A stretch of 64,000 nt of DNA from CAYOZN01 sp964408455 (GCA_964408455.1 CAYOZN010000025.1:31320-95319); one strand, 5' to 3'; positions 9,087-18,084 are shown, numbered from the stretch's first letter. Numbers and translations are program-made. The notes: generated by a model not told the origin, from the sequence alone.

Positions 9087-10541
9087 CTATCTGAGAAATA
9101 CGAGGTTCACCGCGATAAAAAGCGGAATCAGAATCAGCATGCTATAGATCATGTAGCCGAAGAAACTCGGCATTTTTACGCCGCTGTGATCGGCGATCGA
9201 TTTCACCATGAAGTTCGGGCCGTTGCCGATGTAGGTATTCGCCCCCATGAACACCGCGCCCAGCGAGATCGCCACCAGGTGGTCGATCCGGATGATCTGC
9301 CCGGTCAACAGGGTAAGCGTCGTGCCTTCGACGTGCGTGGTCGTCAGGGCATTGGCGGTCTCAAAGAACACCACGTAAGTGGGGGCGTTGTCCAGAAAGC
9401 TCGAGAGCGCGCCGGTCGCCCAGAAGAACTTCCAGGGCACGTCGATGCCCAGTGACGCACCTTTGGCATTAAGGATCTCGATGGGCACCTGCATGCAGAC
9501 AAATATGCCGATGAACAGGCATGCCACTTCGAGAATCGCCGTGTAGTTGAAGTTGTTTTCCGGGCGTATGCCGGCCGGCGTCAGGGCCAGCGAGGCCAGC
9601 ACCATCCCGATCTGCACCAGTTCGCGGCAGAACGGAAACGGCACCCAGCCACCCTCCATATCGAGGAATGGCTTGCCCGGCGACAAGGTGCCCGTCGCGA
9701 GGACCACGCCGGCCAGGAACAGAAAGTTGATCTTGCCGCCGATGGAGATTCGCTCGACCTGCAATTCGTCGCGCACGATGTCGCGCAGCGTCTCCGTCTT
9801 ATAGGCGCGCAGGTCCCAGATGTAATAGACGATCAGCAGGACCACGAGGCAGAAGGCCCATTCCTTCCACAGCTGAAGCGTCCACAGGAACGGCACGCCC
9901 TTGAGATAGCCCAGAAACAGCGGCGGATCGCCGATTGGCAACAGGCAGCCGCCAATGTTGCTCACAATGAAAATAAAGAAGATCACCGTATGCACGACGT
10001 GCCGGCGTTCCGAATTGGTCTTGAGCAGCGGCCGGATGAGCAGCATCGATGCGCCGGTCGTTCCGATGAAGCTGGCCAGCACGCCGCCAATGGCGAGGAA
10101 TGCCACGTTGGTCAACGGATGGGCGGGGATGTCGCCCCGCACCGCGATGCCGCCCGAGATCACGTACAGGCTGAAGAGCAGCGATATGAACGGCAGATAC
10201 TCCATCAGCGAATTGCCGAGCACGCCGACGGCCGTGCTCAGGCCCGGCTCGCTGACCACATGCTTGTCGTGCTCGTGGAAGTGCAGCGCGTCCACGCTGG
10301 TGAAGACCTTCTCCAGAAAGGGGTCATGCAGTGTCACGCCGAAGTCGCGGGACAGGTAGTAGAGCAGCGTCACCGCGCCCAGGACGACGGCGACCAGCAG
10401 CTTGTTGCGATTGTGGTGCCACCAGTGCTCGGTCTTCGGGATCAGCGGCAGGATGGCGATGCACAGCAGCAGGATTGCGAACGGCAGTACCCAGAACACG
10501 CTGGGCACGTGCGAATTGGAGGCCGCGGCGGCAAGCAACAT
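9087..10541 (-). CDS. Sodium:proton antiporter-like ion transporter (NhaD/CitMHS superfamily)
   Basis: 484 residues with about 11-12 hydrophobic helices. Features typical of the IT/NhaD-type carriers: conserved helix-break segments FIGTTGASMLLIRPLL, IGGCLLPIGDPPLFLGYLKG and SSFLDNAPTYVVFFE, and a late GAVFMGANTYIGNGPNFMVKS. These are inner-membrane secondary carriers. Na+/H+ exchange is the likely role by family, but organic anion transport cannot be excluded. The N-terminal MLLAAAASNSH may be part of a signal anchor. Monocistronic as far as seen. Confidence 0.8.
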   Translation of the reverse strand: MLLAAAASNSHVPSVFWVLPFAILLLCIAILPLIPKTEHWWHHNRNKLLVAVVLGAVTLLYYLSRDFGVTLHDPFLEKVFTSVDALHFHEHDKHVVSEPGLSTAVGVLGNSLMEYLPFISLLFSLYVISGGIAVRGDIPAHPLTNVAFLAIGGVLASFIGTTGASMLLIRPLLKTNSERRHVVHTVIFFIFIVSNIGGCLLPIGDPPLFLGYLKGVPFLWTLQLWKEWAFCLVVLLIVYYIWDLRAYKTETLRDIVRDELQVERISIGGKINFLFLAGVVLATGTLSPGKPFLDMEGGWVPFPFCRELVQIGMVLASLALTPAGIRPENNFNYTAILEVACLFIGIFVCMQVPIEILNAKGASLGIDVPWKFFWATGALSSFLDNAPTYVVFFETANALTTTHVEGTTLTLLTGQIIRIDHLVAISLGAVFMGANTYIGNGPNFMVKSIADHSGVKMPSFFGYMIYSMLILIPLFIAVNLVFLR

Positions 10542-10856
10542 GATTGGTCTTTCGTACGTATTGGATTAAGCGCTGAATGGCGGGCGCGCCCGCGCCAGGC
10601 CCACGCGCAATTCACTCATTCATCGGCATTTCGGGCGCGTTGATGCGTAGAAAGGGCAATTCCGCAGGCGTGTGATTCGGCGGAGCGACATCGCCGGATC
10701 GGGCCGGTGCGCGGCGACCCAGCGTGAGTTCGAACCGCAAAATCCCATCCAAGGATTGGATTGAACGCCCACTGCGCGGGCAAGTACAATCTGCAACATC
10801 ATGCAAGCGGGCTGAGGCCGAAAAGACGAGGAAGCCGCTTATCAGGAGCAAGGCTG
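10542..10856. other. Intergenic stretch upstream of the antiporter
   Basis: About 315 bp between two minus-strand genes. A reading frame on the minus strand (10612-10851) ends in a plausible but unrecognised peptide and has no good ribosome site, so it is not called. No repeat or RNA gene is recognised. Confidence 0.4.
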
Positions 10857-11300
10857 TCAGGCATTACCTGCCGGTCCGATAAGCGGGGCACGGCTGGAAG
10901 CCGCCACCGCGGCGCGATTGGGCAGACCGGACTTTCGCAGGATGCGATGGACATGGTCCTTGACGGTGGCGATCGACAGAAACAGGCGGGCGGCGATCTG
11001 TTTGTTGCTCAGTCCATCGGCGATCAGCGAGGCGATTTCGCGCTCGCGGCGCGAGAGCATCGCAAGAACGTCGGTGCCCGCTCCGGCCGGATCGGCAGCG
11101 ACCCGGATCACGACCATGGGCGAACCCAAGGCGCGGCTGGCCTCGAAATCGACGGTCACGCCCGCGTCAATGCGCACCTGGTCGGCAAGTTGAACGATCT
11201 TGTCGACCGGCACGGCAGGGCTGCGGTCGTCGTGCAGGCGAGCCACGAGGCGGCGCAGCTTTCCGAGCGTTCCTTCATCTATCGGCCCGATGGGCGGCAT
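10857..11300 (-). CDS. Short LuxR-type HTH transcriptional regulator
   Basis: 147 residues from ATG 11300; upstream frame is shadow sequence. The C-terminal domain is a clear GerE/LuxR helix-turn-helix: LSRREREIASLIADGLSNKQ, then IAARLFLSIATVKDHVHRIL, then RKSGLPNRAAV. The N-terminal ~80 residues (LGKLRRLVARLH, a predicted alpha/beta segment ending at VVIRVAAD) are too short for a receiver domain and match nothing recognised. It is divergent from the SnoaL-like gene at 11371 with a 70-bp shared control region, so it may regulate that cluster. Confidence 0.8.
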   Translation of the reverse strand: MPPIGPIDEGTLGKLRRLVARLHDDRSPAVPVDKIVQLADQVRIDAGVTVDFEASRALGSPMVVIRVAADPAGAGTDVLAMLSRREREIASLIADGLSNKQIAARLFLSIATVKDHVHRILRKSGLPNRAAVAASSRAPLIGPAGNA

Positions 11301-11370
11301 GGGAGGCGTCTTCCGTACTGTGCATCGGCGAGAATCACAACGTTTCAGTTTAACAGAAAGGGAAGAGCCC

Positions 11371-11751
11371 ATGCCAGTAAGCCAGCAGGATCGTGCGGTC
11401 GTGGACCGCGTGTTTGAGGCGATGCACGCCCGAGCGGAAGGGGAGCAGAAGATGAGCGCCCTGTTTGCTGAGGGCGCCGTCCTGGTTGAGCCCTTCAGCG
11501 GTGAACCGCGTACACACGAGGGCAAGGCGGCGATCATGGCGTGGTTCCGCGAGGCGGTTCAGAACATGCCGCCGGACATGACGATCAAGATGGACCGCAT
11601 CGACATGGATGGCGGCCGGGTCGTGGCCGAGTGGACGTGCACGTCCAGCGTCTTCCCGACGCCCATGCGCGGCAAGGACATCTACCGCATCAGCGGCGGG
11701 TTGATCCAGCATGCCGAGTACGTCGTCACCGATATGCCGGCGATGGGGTAG
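11371..11751 (+). CDS. SnoaL-like / ketosteroid-isomerase fold protein
   Basis: 126 residues from an ATG preceded by AAAGGGAAGAG. The pattern VDRVFEAMHARAEGEQKMSA, then LFAEGAVLVEPFSG, then HEGKAAIMAWF is that of the SnoaL-like/NTF2 superfamily: a helix, an aromatic-pocket beta sheet, and a nuclear-transport-factor-type end. These small cytosolic proteins isomerise, hydrolyse or simply bind small molecules. The reaction here is unknown. It is followed 80 bp later by the DUF6265-like gene in the same direction. Confidence 0.75.
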   Translation: MPVSQQDRAVVDRVFEAMHARAEGEQKMSALFAEGAVLVEPFSGEPRTHEGKAAIMAWFREAVQNMPPDMTIKMDRIDMDGGRVVAEWTCTSSVFPTPMRGKDIYRISGGLIQHAEYVVTDMPAMG

Positions 11752-11831
11752 TGAGTTCGGTCCAAAGCACAACTGTTGAAAGGGAAACGGCTCGATCGCA
11801 AGTGCGGTATTTCTTGACGAAAGGATGGTTC

Positions 11832-12392
11832 ATGCCTCGAACATGGTTCAATTTGAATGCGTTTAACGGACGCCGGCGAGCGACTGTCCTGGTGGCGGCA
11901 CTCAGTGTCGTCGCGGCGACGCCGTGCCTGCTGGCGCTGGATGAGCAGGATGATGCGGCGAAGTCGCCGACGCTCGATGATTTAGGCTTCATGGCAGGTA
12001 CCTGGAGCGGCACCATCTTCGGCGGGCCGATCGTCGAAACGTGGGCCAAGCCGGACGCAGGCGCGATGATCGGCATGTCGCGGATGGGTCATGATGGCGC
12101 CCGTGCGATGTACGAATTCATGCTCATTGAAGAGAAGGATGGCGCACCGACGATGTTCCTTCGGCATTTTCGCCAGCATCTGACGACGAAGGAAAGTGAA
12201 CCCATGGCCTTCCGGCTGAACAGTGTCGAAGACAAGACCGCGGTGTTCGAGTCACCCGACAAGAAGCACTCGTTCACGAAGATCACCTACTCGCGCCCGG
12301 GCAAGGACGAACTACACGTCAAGCTGGAGGGCGAGCGGGAAGGTCATCCCATGAAGGTGGAGTCTCGCCTCAAGCGCGTCGGCGGGCGGTGA
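11832..12392 (+). CDS. Secreted DUF6265-like protein
   Basis: 186 residues from the ATG of MPRTWFNLN. The N-terminal stretch ATVLVAALSVVAATPCLLAL is a signal peptide. The mature part has LGFMAGTWSGTIFGGPIVE, then WAKPDAGAMIGMSRM, then YEFMLIEEKDGAPTMFLRHF, the beta-barrel pattern of DUF6265 proteins (lipocalin-like fold, unknown ligand). A reading frame extending further upstream overlaps the SnoaL gene and is not used. Probably exported to the periplasm. Confidence 0.75.
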   Translation: MPRTWFNLNAFNGRRRATVLVAALSVVAATPCLLALDEQDDAAKSPTLDDLGFMAGTWSGTIFGGPIVETWAKPDAGAMIGMSRMGHDGARAMYEFMLIEEKDGAPTMFLRHFRQHLTTKESEPMAFRLNSVEDKTAVFESPDKKHSFTKITYSRPGKDELHVKLEGEREGHPMKVESRLKRVGGR

Positions 12393-12814
12393 ATGCCCAT
12401 TTTGCGAAGCCGGCTGCGGTGGGCCCGTGTATTCGTACCGCCACGAAGGCTGGAGGGCTGCCCGCGGCGGGGCAGGGTTTCCCCTTATTTGTTAAAAAAT
12501 TGACGCGCTTTTTACGCGGTTGGACACCTTGACACGGCCTGCGGTTTAGGTTAATGTTCGGTTTCCCACGGCCGAGCTGAGCTGTCGCCGTGGCATCGTG
12601 TTCAGGCATGTTCACCGCAGAAATTCATCCTTGCCGAAAGGCGCCGCAGCAAAAATACGGCTATCGCGCTCCGCGCGCGTGTCCCTGCGGCCGGTGCGCG
12701 GGATCACACGGTGAATATCAGGCATACGCGTGTAAGCGTCACGGGTCCGTGGCCCGGTGGCGTGTTCTGCTCTGTGTCTAGTTTTTTTCCAACCACTCAC
12801 TGAAAGGAATTCCC
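12393..12814. other. 422-bp intergenic region with a long untranslated leader
   Basis: Contains an A/T-rich promoter region (12490-12560, strongest candidate 12529-12557) and then ~250 nt before the next start codon. No open frame in the leader looks like a protein. No known riboswitch class was recognised by eye. Confidence 0.5.
12529..12557 (+). promoter_or_regulatory. Candidate sigma-70 promoter
   Basis: TTGACA (12529-12534), 17-bp spacer, TAATGT (12552-12557). It lies in an A/T-rich block in otherwise high-GC sequence, ~250 nt upstream of the DUF1579-like gene, which it probably drives. Confidence 0.5.
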
Positions 12815-13456
12815 ATGATCTCGCGCAAACAACCCTGGCTGGCCGTGGCCCTCCGCGGCGTCGTTGTCTGTCTCGCCATCGTCGGCGTGACCGCCATCTT
12901 CACGGCTCAGGCCGTCTCGGATGAACCGCCGATGGACGAAGCAACGAAGAAGTTGCACGAGGAGATGCAAAAGCGCTTCATCGAGATGTCGACGCCCGGC
13001 GCGCACCACAAGCACCTCAACGTCTTTGCCGGCGAATGGAACACCGAGAACAAGTTCTGGATGCAGCCTGACCAGCCCCATATTGAGAAGGGCACTGCCA
13101 CCCATCGATGGGTGATGGATGGCCGCTTCCTGGTGCAGGAGTACAACAGCTCCTTCCAGGGCCAGCCGTTCAAGGGCATCGGATACATGGGCTACGACAA
13201 TCTCACCAAGAAGTACCAGAGCACCTGGCTCGACAACATGAGCACCGCCATCTTCATCCAGGCCGGTTCCTGCGACACCGCCGGCAAGGAATTCACCTTC
13301 AACGGCGAAGGCCCGGATTGCGAGACCGGCAAGGTCACGCCCTACCGCTCGGTCCTCAAGGTGATCAGCCCGGACAAGCACGTCTTTGAGATGTATAAGC
13401 CAGGTCCGGATGGCAAGATGCACAAGAACATGGAAATCACCTACACGCGCAAGTAA
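12815..13456 (+). CDS. Secreted DUF1579 family protein
   Basis: 213 residues from an ATG after a TGAAAGGAA ribosome site. It starts with a long signal sequence (VALRGVVVCLAIVGVTAIFTAQA). The body matches DUF1579: HKHLNVFAGEWNTENKFWM, then RWVMDGRFLVQEY, then GQPFKGIGYMGYDNLTKKY, then STWLDNMSTAIF, a ~150-residue beta-barrel of unknown role common in planctomycetes. It is followed by a strong terminator, so it is the end of its transcript. Confidence 0.85.
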   Translation: MISRKQPWLAVALRGVVVCLAIVGVTAIFTAQAVSDEPPMDEATKKLHEEMQKRFIEMSTPGAHHKHLNVFAGEWNTENKFWMQPDQPHIEKGTATHRWVMDGRFLVQEYNSSFQGQPFKGIGYMGYDNLTKKYQSTWLDNMSTAIFIQAGSCDTAGKEFTFNGEGPDCETGKVTPYRSVLKVISPDKHVFEMYKPGPDGKMHKNMEITYTRK

Positions 13457-13479
13457 CCCGCTTACGCGCCGAAAACGAC

Positions 13480-13521
13480 AAGAGCCCCGGATGCCGCAAT
13501 CGGCTTCCGGGGCTCTTTTTC
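13480..13521 (+). terminator. Rho-independent terminator
   Basis: Twelve-bp stem AAGAGCCCCGGA / TCCGGGGCTCTT (13480-13491 and 13506-13517) followed by a T run. It ends the DUF1579-like transcript. Confidence 0.9.
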
Positions 13522-13569
13522 ATCTGGTTACCTCTGCCCTGGCGAAGGGGTGGGATCCTTCAGCACCCA

Positions 13570-15033
13570 TCATTCGTCGTCAGGTTGAACATCCTCGGTC
13601 GGAGCCGGTTGATTGGCGCCGGTCTTACCCGAGTAGTAATTGCTGAACAGGCCGCCGAACGCCTTGTTCAGATCGAGCTTGCGTACGTTCGCATCCTCGG
13701 TGTAGCGCCTCGAGTCGAAGACCTCGTCGTTGATGTCGCGGTCGACGAATTCGAACACCATCCGCCCGTTGTCGGAGCCTACGTTCAGCACGGCCGCGTA
13801 CTCGACGCCGCTCTCGGGGCGATAGCCGATCTCGAAGCTGTTCTGCGAAAGCTCGGCCAGTGCTTCTTCGTCCATGGGCAGGCTGCTCAGATCGAGACGG
13901 TCGGCCTTCAGCACGTAGAGCCCATCCTGCCGCTGCGTGATCGTCACATCCTGCGCGGATCGCTCCAGCCACGAGACGAGCTTATCGGTTTGCTCGGCGG
14001 TCATGCGGCCGGTGAACAGGGCGTTGATCAACTCGGTGAGTTGCACCATCTCGTCGTAGGAGATGCCGAAAGCGTCGGCCCCGGCCTGCATGGCCTGCAC
14101 CTGGAGCACCTGTCGACTGGCTCTTAAGTCGTCGCTCCCGGTCGCCGCCTTGGTCGCTGCCTCCAGATCGTTGCCAGAACCTATGACAATGGAGAACTTC
14201 TCACCGACCGTCTCGCCATCCTCGTGGCCATCGTGGGATCCGTCATCGTCCTGCGTCGTCTCGGAGCCCATTGAAAACTTGAGTTTCATCGTCGCCGACG
14301 GCCCTTCGATGCCGTTTTCGCCGACTTCCGCCGAGGTGAGATTCGCGGCGACGTCTCTCATGAACGCCTCGTTCTCCAATGTGTCGCCGAGATCGATGAA
14401 CAGGCCATCCCTGGCCCAGCCGGCCAGCCACGCCACGAACGGCTGATTCTGCGTCAATTGTGCGGGGATGTCAGTCTTGAGATAGGTCCACGAGTTTCCT
14501 TCGGCGGCAGCCAGCACCACGTCTACCAGCAGGCCGGGCGCGTCGCTGTCCTCCTCGCCGCGGATGGTCATGTCGATGTAGGCGCCTTTCTCCTGGAGAT
14601 CGCCCGAGATGATCGAATCGGCCGCTGGATCGGGTGCCTCCCCTTCGTCGGCCAGGATGACCAGCACCTCGCCGTCGAGGCGGTAGCCCTCATCGACGAT
14701 GTTCTCCATGCGAAGGACGAATGCCTTTTTAAAGGCATCGCGAAAGCTCTGGAAAATCGTGGCGGCTTCCACGCGGGCGGAGTCGCCGGGGAAGATGAGA
14801 AAGCTGGTCAGAGCGATGCTGGCGGCCAGGGCAGCGCCTGCGCCGGCGATCGTGATAAAGCGGTGATGTCGCATGAAACGCACTCCTCGCAGGAGCGGCT
14901 GGACCGGGGCCGGAGGCGCCTTCCAGGCCGCTCGTTGTTGGTCAGTAGGTTCCGCCGGCGGTGCCAGGCGAGCGCCCAAACGGGCAAGGTTATCGTCCAG
15001 CCGCCGGTCCTGTTCGTCGTCATACTCGTGCAT
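13570..15033 (-). CDS. Membrane-anchored anti-sigma-like protein with large extracytoplasmic domain
   Basis: 487 residues from ATG 15033, 10 bp after the stop of the ECF sigma gene. The N-terminal ~75 residues are charged and cytoplasmic (DEQDRRLDDNLARLGARL). One transmembrane helix follows (FITIAGAGAALAASIALTSFLIF). The long outer part is acidic and resembles no family I can name. It includes a Gly/Asp/His stretch, DDDGSHDGHEDGE. Position and topology suggest the sigma factor's membrane anti-sigma or sensor. No zinc-binding HxxxCxxC anti-sigma motif is seen, so this is inference. Confidence 0.65.
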   Translation of the reverse strand: MHEYDDEQDRRLDDNLARLGARLAPPAEPTDQQRAAWKAPPAPVQPLLRGVRFMRHHRFITIAGAGAALAASIALTSFLIFPGDSARVEAATIFQSFRDAFKKAFVLRMENIVDEGYRLDGEVLVILADEGEAPDPAADSIISGDLQEKGAYIDMTIRGEEDSDAPGLLVDVVLAAAEGNSWTYLKTDIPAQLTQNQPFVAWLAGWARDGLFIDLGDTLENEAFMRDVAANLTSAEVGENGIEGPSATMKLKFSMGSETTQDDDGSHDGHEDGETVGEKFSIVIGSGNDLEAATKAATGSDDLRASRQVLQVQAMQAGADAFGISYDEMVQLTELINALFTGRMTAEQTDKLVSWLERSAQDVTITQRQDGLYVLKADRLDLSSLPMDEEALAELSQNSFEIGYRPESGVEYAAVLNVGSDNGRMVFEFVDRDINDEVFDSRRYTEDANVRKLDLNKAFGGLFSNYYSGKTGANQPAPTEDVQPDDE

Positions 15034-15043
15034 GGTTCGCACC

Positions 15044-15622
15044 TTACACATCCAATTCAGCGAGCGCGGCACGCAAGGCCTGACGCGCCCGGTACAAACG
15101 CCCCTCCACCGCACGGTCGCCGATGCCGAGCGTGCGCGCAAGCTCGGCATGGGATCGACCGCCTACGTAACGATCGAGCAGCAGCCGCTGGTCTTCCTCG
15201 CTCAGAAGCGTGATCGCCAGCAGCAACTGGTCGCGGACCTCCCGCCGGACGAGCTCATCCTCCGGCAGGTCCTCCGTGACCAGACGCCTTGACAGTTCCG
15301 CCGCCAGGGCAGGATCGGCAATCGGCGCCTGGGCCGGCCGCCGCTTCTGCCGGCGCCAGTGTTCGCGAATCAGGTTCCTGGCGACGGTGCGAAGCCAGGG
15401 CTCCGCCGCGTCGGCCGGAATCCGCCCGGCACTACGCACGGTCTGTAGCCAGAGCTGCTGCATGAGATCGTCCGCCAGGTGGCTGTCGCCGCCGGTCCGC
15501 ACGGCAAAAAAGCGGTACAGACCCGCAGCGCAGCGGTCGAAGACCGCGTCCAGATCGACGCCTTGTTCGGCGGCCGGGTTCATGAGCAGCGTCAGGCTAC
15601 CCGTGGCGTTGGTGGCGGTCAT
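15044..15622 (-). CDS. ECF-type RNA polymerase sigma factor
   Basis: 192 residues from ATG 15622; a second ATG lies 13 codons later. Region 2: FDRCAAGLYRFFAVRTGGDS, then HLADDLMQQLWLQTV, then EPWLRTVARNLIREHWRR. Region 4: LLLAITLLSEEDQRLLLDRY, then SHAELARTLGIGDRAVEGRL. It directs RNA polymerase to stress or envelope regulon promoters. It is transcribed just ahead of the membrane anti-sigma-like gene, the standard ECF module. Confidence 0.88.
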   Translation of the reverse strand: MTATNATGSLTLLMNPAAEQGVDLDAVFDRCAAGLYRFFAVRTGGDSHLADDLMQQLWLQTVRSAGRIPADAAEPWLRTVARNLIREHWRRQKRRPAQAPIADPALAAELSRRLVTEDLPEDELVRREVRDQLLLAITLLSEEDQRLLLDRYVGGRSHAELARTLGIGDRAVEGRLYRARQALRAALAELDV

Positions 15623-15733
15623 CGGCCGATGCTCCGCGAACGGTTTACTGCGTCCGGTCACTCTCAATAATGCGCGAAACGAGGAAACCCCATAGAATAA
15701 TGGACGGCAAATTGCCAATATCACGCGGTAAGC

Positions 15734-16423
15734 ATGTCACAAGACCTGAAAGACAACTATTTTGCCGCAATTCGTGAACTTTTCCGCAGGGATGCCGGCC
15801 TTATTCCCCGCATTGTCCTGACGATCGGCTCGGGCCTTCTGCTTTCCGCGGCGGCATTGGTCGCTGCGTGGGGCATGGCCTGGATCGCCTTTTCGAAGGG
15901 CGAACGCCGTTGGATGCACGTCGAGGATGAACTTCTCGCGGTCGCGTTTGCCGGTGGAACGCTGCTCTGGTTTCTGGCGCTGGCATACGTCTGGCGCGGC
16001 GAATACAGGGCCAAGACGCTGCTCATGCCGATTATCCTGACCATTTCGCTGGGGGTGACGACGGTCTTCGCAGGCGTGGCGCTCGACAGCCTCGTGCGAA
16101 GCGAGGAGGAGTACCTCATCGTCGCGCTCGTCCTGCTTGCCGGCCTGTTCCTGCTTGTCATCTGGCTTCCGCTGGCGCTTCGGCTGCGACGGCGTACGAG
16201 CGTGTTGGGCGACGATGATCTCGTGCAGGTGTACTGCCCCTCGTGCGGCTATTCGCTGATCGGGCTGGTGGAGTCGCGCTGTCCGGAATGCGGGGCGCAG
16301 TACACGATCGACGAACTGATCCGCCACCAGGACTATGAGGCGTCGCCGCGCCAGGTTGGCCGTGGAAAACTCCGCGTCACGCCGGGCACGGCCGGGGACG
16401 AGCCCCGGCGCCTCGCCAGATAA
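15734..16423 (+). CDS. Four-helix membrane protein with C-terminal zinc ribbon
   Basis: 229 residues. Four hydrophobic helices (roughly residues 24-48, 68-86, 95-116, 128-150) are followed by a cytosolic zinc ribbon YCPSCGYSLIGLVESRCPEC at ~170-190 (CxxC...CxxC). This ribbon type recurs in planctomycete membrane proteins, and the gene at 33650-35251 carries a related ribbon. No function is known. It is divergent from the sigma/anti-sigma pair, so it could share the regulatory region at 15623-15733. Confidence 0.7.
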   Translation: MSQDLKDNYFAAIRELFRRDAGLIPRIVLTIGSGLLLSAAALVAAWGMAWIAFSKGERRWMHVEDELLAVAFAGGTLLWFLALAYVWRGEYRAKTLLMPIILTISLGVTTVFAGVALDSLVRSEEEYLIVALVLLAGLFLLVIWLPLALRLRRRTSVLGDDDLVQVYCPSCGYSLIGLVESRCPECGAQYTIDELIRHQDYEASPRQVGRGKLRVTPGTAGDEPRRLAR

Positions 16424-16498
16424 CTGGGTCTTTAAACGGCCGGCCCCTTCCCGCCGCGCGGCACGCCGATTGCTAACATTCTGTTGCGGAGGTGTGCC

Positions 16499-16684
16499 AT
16501 GACGCTGAAATTGAACGATCACGAGGCCCGGCTGCTGGCACAGCTGGTCGAACGCGAGTTGAGCGATCTGCCTTCCGAAATCCGGCGCACGCAGACCACT
16601 ACGCTGCGCGAGGAACTCAAGGAAGAAAGACAGGCGCTGCGCAGCATTCATGAACGGCTGGTCGTGGCGAGCCAGACAAAGTAG
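16499..16684 (+). CDS. Small coiled-coil hypothetical protein
   Basis: 61 residues from an ATG with a strong GCGGAGG ribosome site (16486-16492). Entirely helical and charged (HEARLLAQLVERELSDLPSE, then TTTLREELKEERQALRSIHE), predicted to form a short coiled coil. No family name is offered. The good ribosome site and biased codons make it a likely real gene. Confidence 0.65.
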   Translation: MTLKLNDHEARLLAQLVERELSDLPSEIRRTQTTTLREELKEERQALRSIHERLVVASQTK

Positions 16685-16710
16685 CCTCTGCGCCGGCGAC
16701 GACGCGCGGG

Positions 16711-17080
16711 TCAGGCCTGGTCCGGACTCGCGGCAGGGAGTGCCGCATTCATCGCACTCTCGACGGCGCGCTGGAGTGTCATCACATCGGCCTCCGGCAA
16801 ACCGTATGTAGACAGTCATATCCATGCTTCGCGGCCCATGGCGTAGTCTTCGATCTCGTAACGCAGAAGCGACTGACTCCAGTTGGCGACCGTCGCTACG
16901 AAGGAGCGTGGCAGGGCGTTGATACGTACCGTTCCTTCCAAGACCGGGCTCGACGGCCGCTTCGAGCGGGAACCATCGCGAAAGCTCTGCGCCATCGGTC
17001 AGGGCATTCCACACCGCGTCAACCGGGGCGGCGATGTCGATGGTCTGTTCGTATGTCCGGCTGGGTTGCCTTTCATTCAT
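16711..17080 (-). pseudogene. SRPBCC (AHSA1-like) pseudogene
   Basis: It begins with an intact START: ATG 17080, QTIDIAAPVDAVWNALTDGA, then ELSRWFPLEAAVEPGLG, the hallmark N-terminus of the AHSA1/SRPBCC family (hydrophobic ligand-binding fold). A frameshift near 16928-16942 moves the reading to another frame (INALPRSFVATVANWSQSLL, then YEIEDYAMGREAWI). That frame then meets an in-frame TGA at 16816-16818 and continues as LSTYGLPEADVMTLQRAVE to a stop at 16711. Two lesions within 370 bp indicate decay. A sequencing error could explain one but hardly both. Confidence 0.7.
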
Positions 17081-17215
17081 GGCGCGTGTTTCCTGCCTGC
17101 TACCGTCGCGATCCACGAGCCGAGAGAGCTGATCGGATGAAACGGATGCCGGCACGGCGACCAACAGGGTTGGTTGGTCGTCGCACTAAGGCGCGAAGCA
17201 ACAATCCGGATGCGT

Positions 17216-17263
17216 CGCAAAAAGCAGCCGGACGCGCGGGTCATAGAAACCCGCGCGTCCGGC
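17216..17263 (-). terminator. Rho-independent terminator
   Basis: Perfect 15-bp stem GCCGGACGCGCGGGT / ACCCGCGCGTCCGGC (17227-17241, 17249-17263) with a 7-nt loop. On the minus strand it is followed by a T run, as expected for the end of the PEP-CTERM gene at 17398-18084. The interval 17081-17397 holds nothing else recognisable. Confidence 0.85.
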
Positions 17264-17397
17264 GCTGTAGGGTGGAGTGGGATTTGCTTGCGGCCGCGAT
17301 AGCTGGTAGGCGCTTCTGCGAGCCGCGTGTATTAAATTCCAGCCACCGCCTGGCGAGCCGAAAAACAAATTGACGGTGACTGGAATGAGTTCTTGAT

Positions 17398-18084
17398 TCA
17401 GATCGTGCGGCGGCGCCGTCTTATCAGGAGGCCGAGGGCAAACAGGCTGAGCGTTGCCGGCTCGGGAATGACCGTGAGTTTCCAGCCAAGTCCGTCAAAG
17501 CCGTCCTGATCGGGCGCCGGTTCACCGGCGATGCCCTCGGGGCCGGCCGCATATACGAGCCCATCGGTCGCCCCCAGGCCGAGCGGCCCGTAGAAGGCCT
17601 GGCCCACGTCGGTGCTTACGCCGAAGCGGGTGAATCCCAGCTTCGCCCAGACTGTGGCGTTGTCCGGGATCACGACGTTATCGCCGACGACATCGACCGC
17701 GATCAGGATGGAATTGCCAGTGGGAATGAATCCGAAGGGCCCGTTGATGCCGGTGATTGTCTTCTCCAGCACGATTCCATCGCTTCCAAAGCTGCCGGGG
17801 CCGAAATCCGGAATGTTGTCGCCATTGTCGATGGCCAGAGTAATATGGGCATCGGCCGGGCCGCCGAGCGTCTCAGCGATGGCAGCAAATGTGATCTCCT
17901 CGAGCTGACCGCCGCCGATGACCTGTAAATCGTCGACCGAAGGCACGCGCTCGCCGTTAATATTGGCGAGATAAGGGAAGTCGGTCGGCGATGTCGTATT
18001 GTCGTAAATGACGATTCCGGCGCTGGCGGCGGTTGTTGCAGCAAGTCCCGCCAGCAGCGCCACGAGGGCCATAATTTTCTTCAT
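17398..18084 (-). CDS. Secreted PEP-CTERM sorting domain protein
   Basis: 228 residues from an ATG after a GGAGGAGGAG ribosome site. Signal peptide MKKIMALVALLAGLAATTAA. Mature protein starts AGIVIYDNTTSPTDFPYLAN and is a beta-rich domain often seen in PEP-CTERM proteins (choice-of-anchor-type; LEEITFAAIAETLGGPADAH). The C-terminus is the sorting tail: VIPEPATLSLFALGLLI followed by RRRRR. It is presumably exported and processed by an exosortase. The longer upstream frame overlaps the dockerin gene and is rejected. Confidence 0.85.
   Translation of the reverse strand: MKKIMALVALLAGLAATTAASAGIVIYDNTTSPTDFPYLANINGERVPSVDDLQVIGGGQLEEITFAAIAETLGGPADAHITLAIDNGDNIPDFGPGSFGSDGIVLEKTITGINGPFGFIPTGNSILIAVDVVGDNVVIPDNATVWAKLGFTRFGVSTDVGQAFYGPLGLGATDGLVYAAGPEGIAGEPAPDQDGFDGLGWKLTVIPEPATLSLFALGLLIRRRRRTI

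Noticed and set aside
10612..10851. 79-residue minus-strand frame upstream of the LuxR-type gene
   Set aside because: No ribosome site and no recognisable domain. Length is within chance in this GC range.
16816..16818. In-frame TGA as a sign of recoding (Sec or altered code)
   Set aside because: A frameshift in the same gene and normal TGA stops elsewhere point to decay, and no SECIS-like hairpin is evident.
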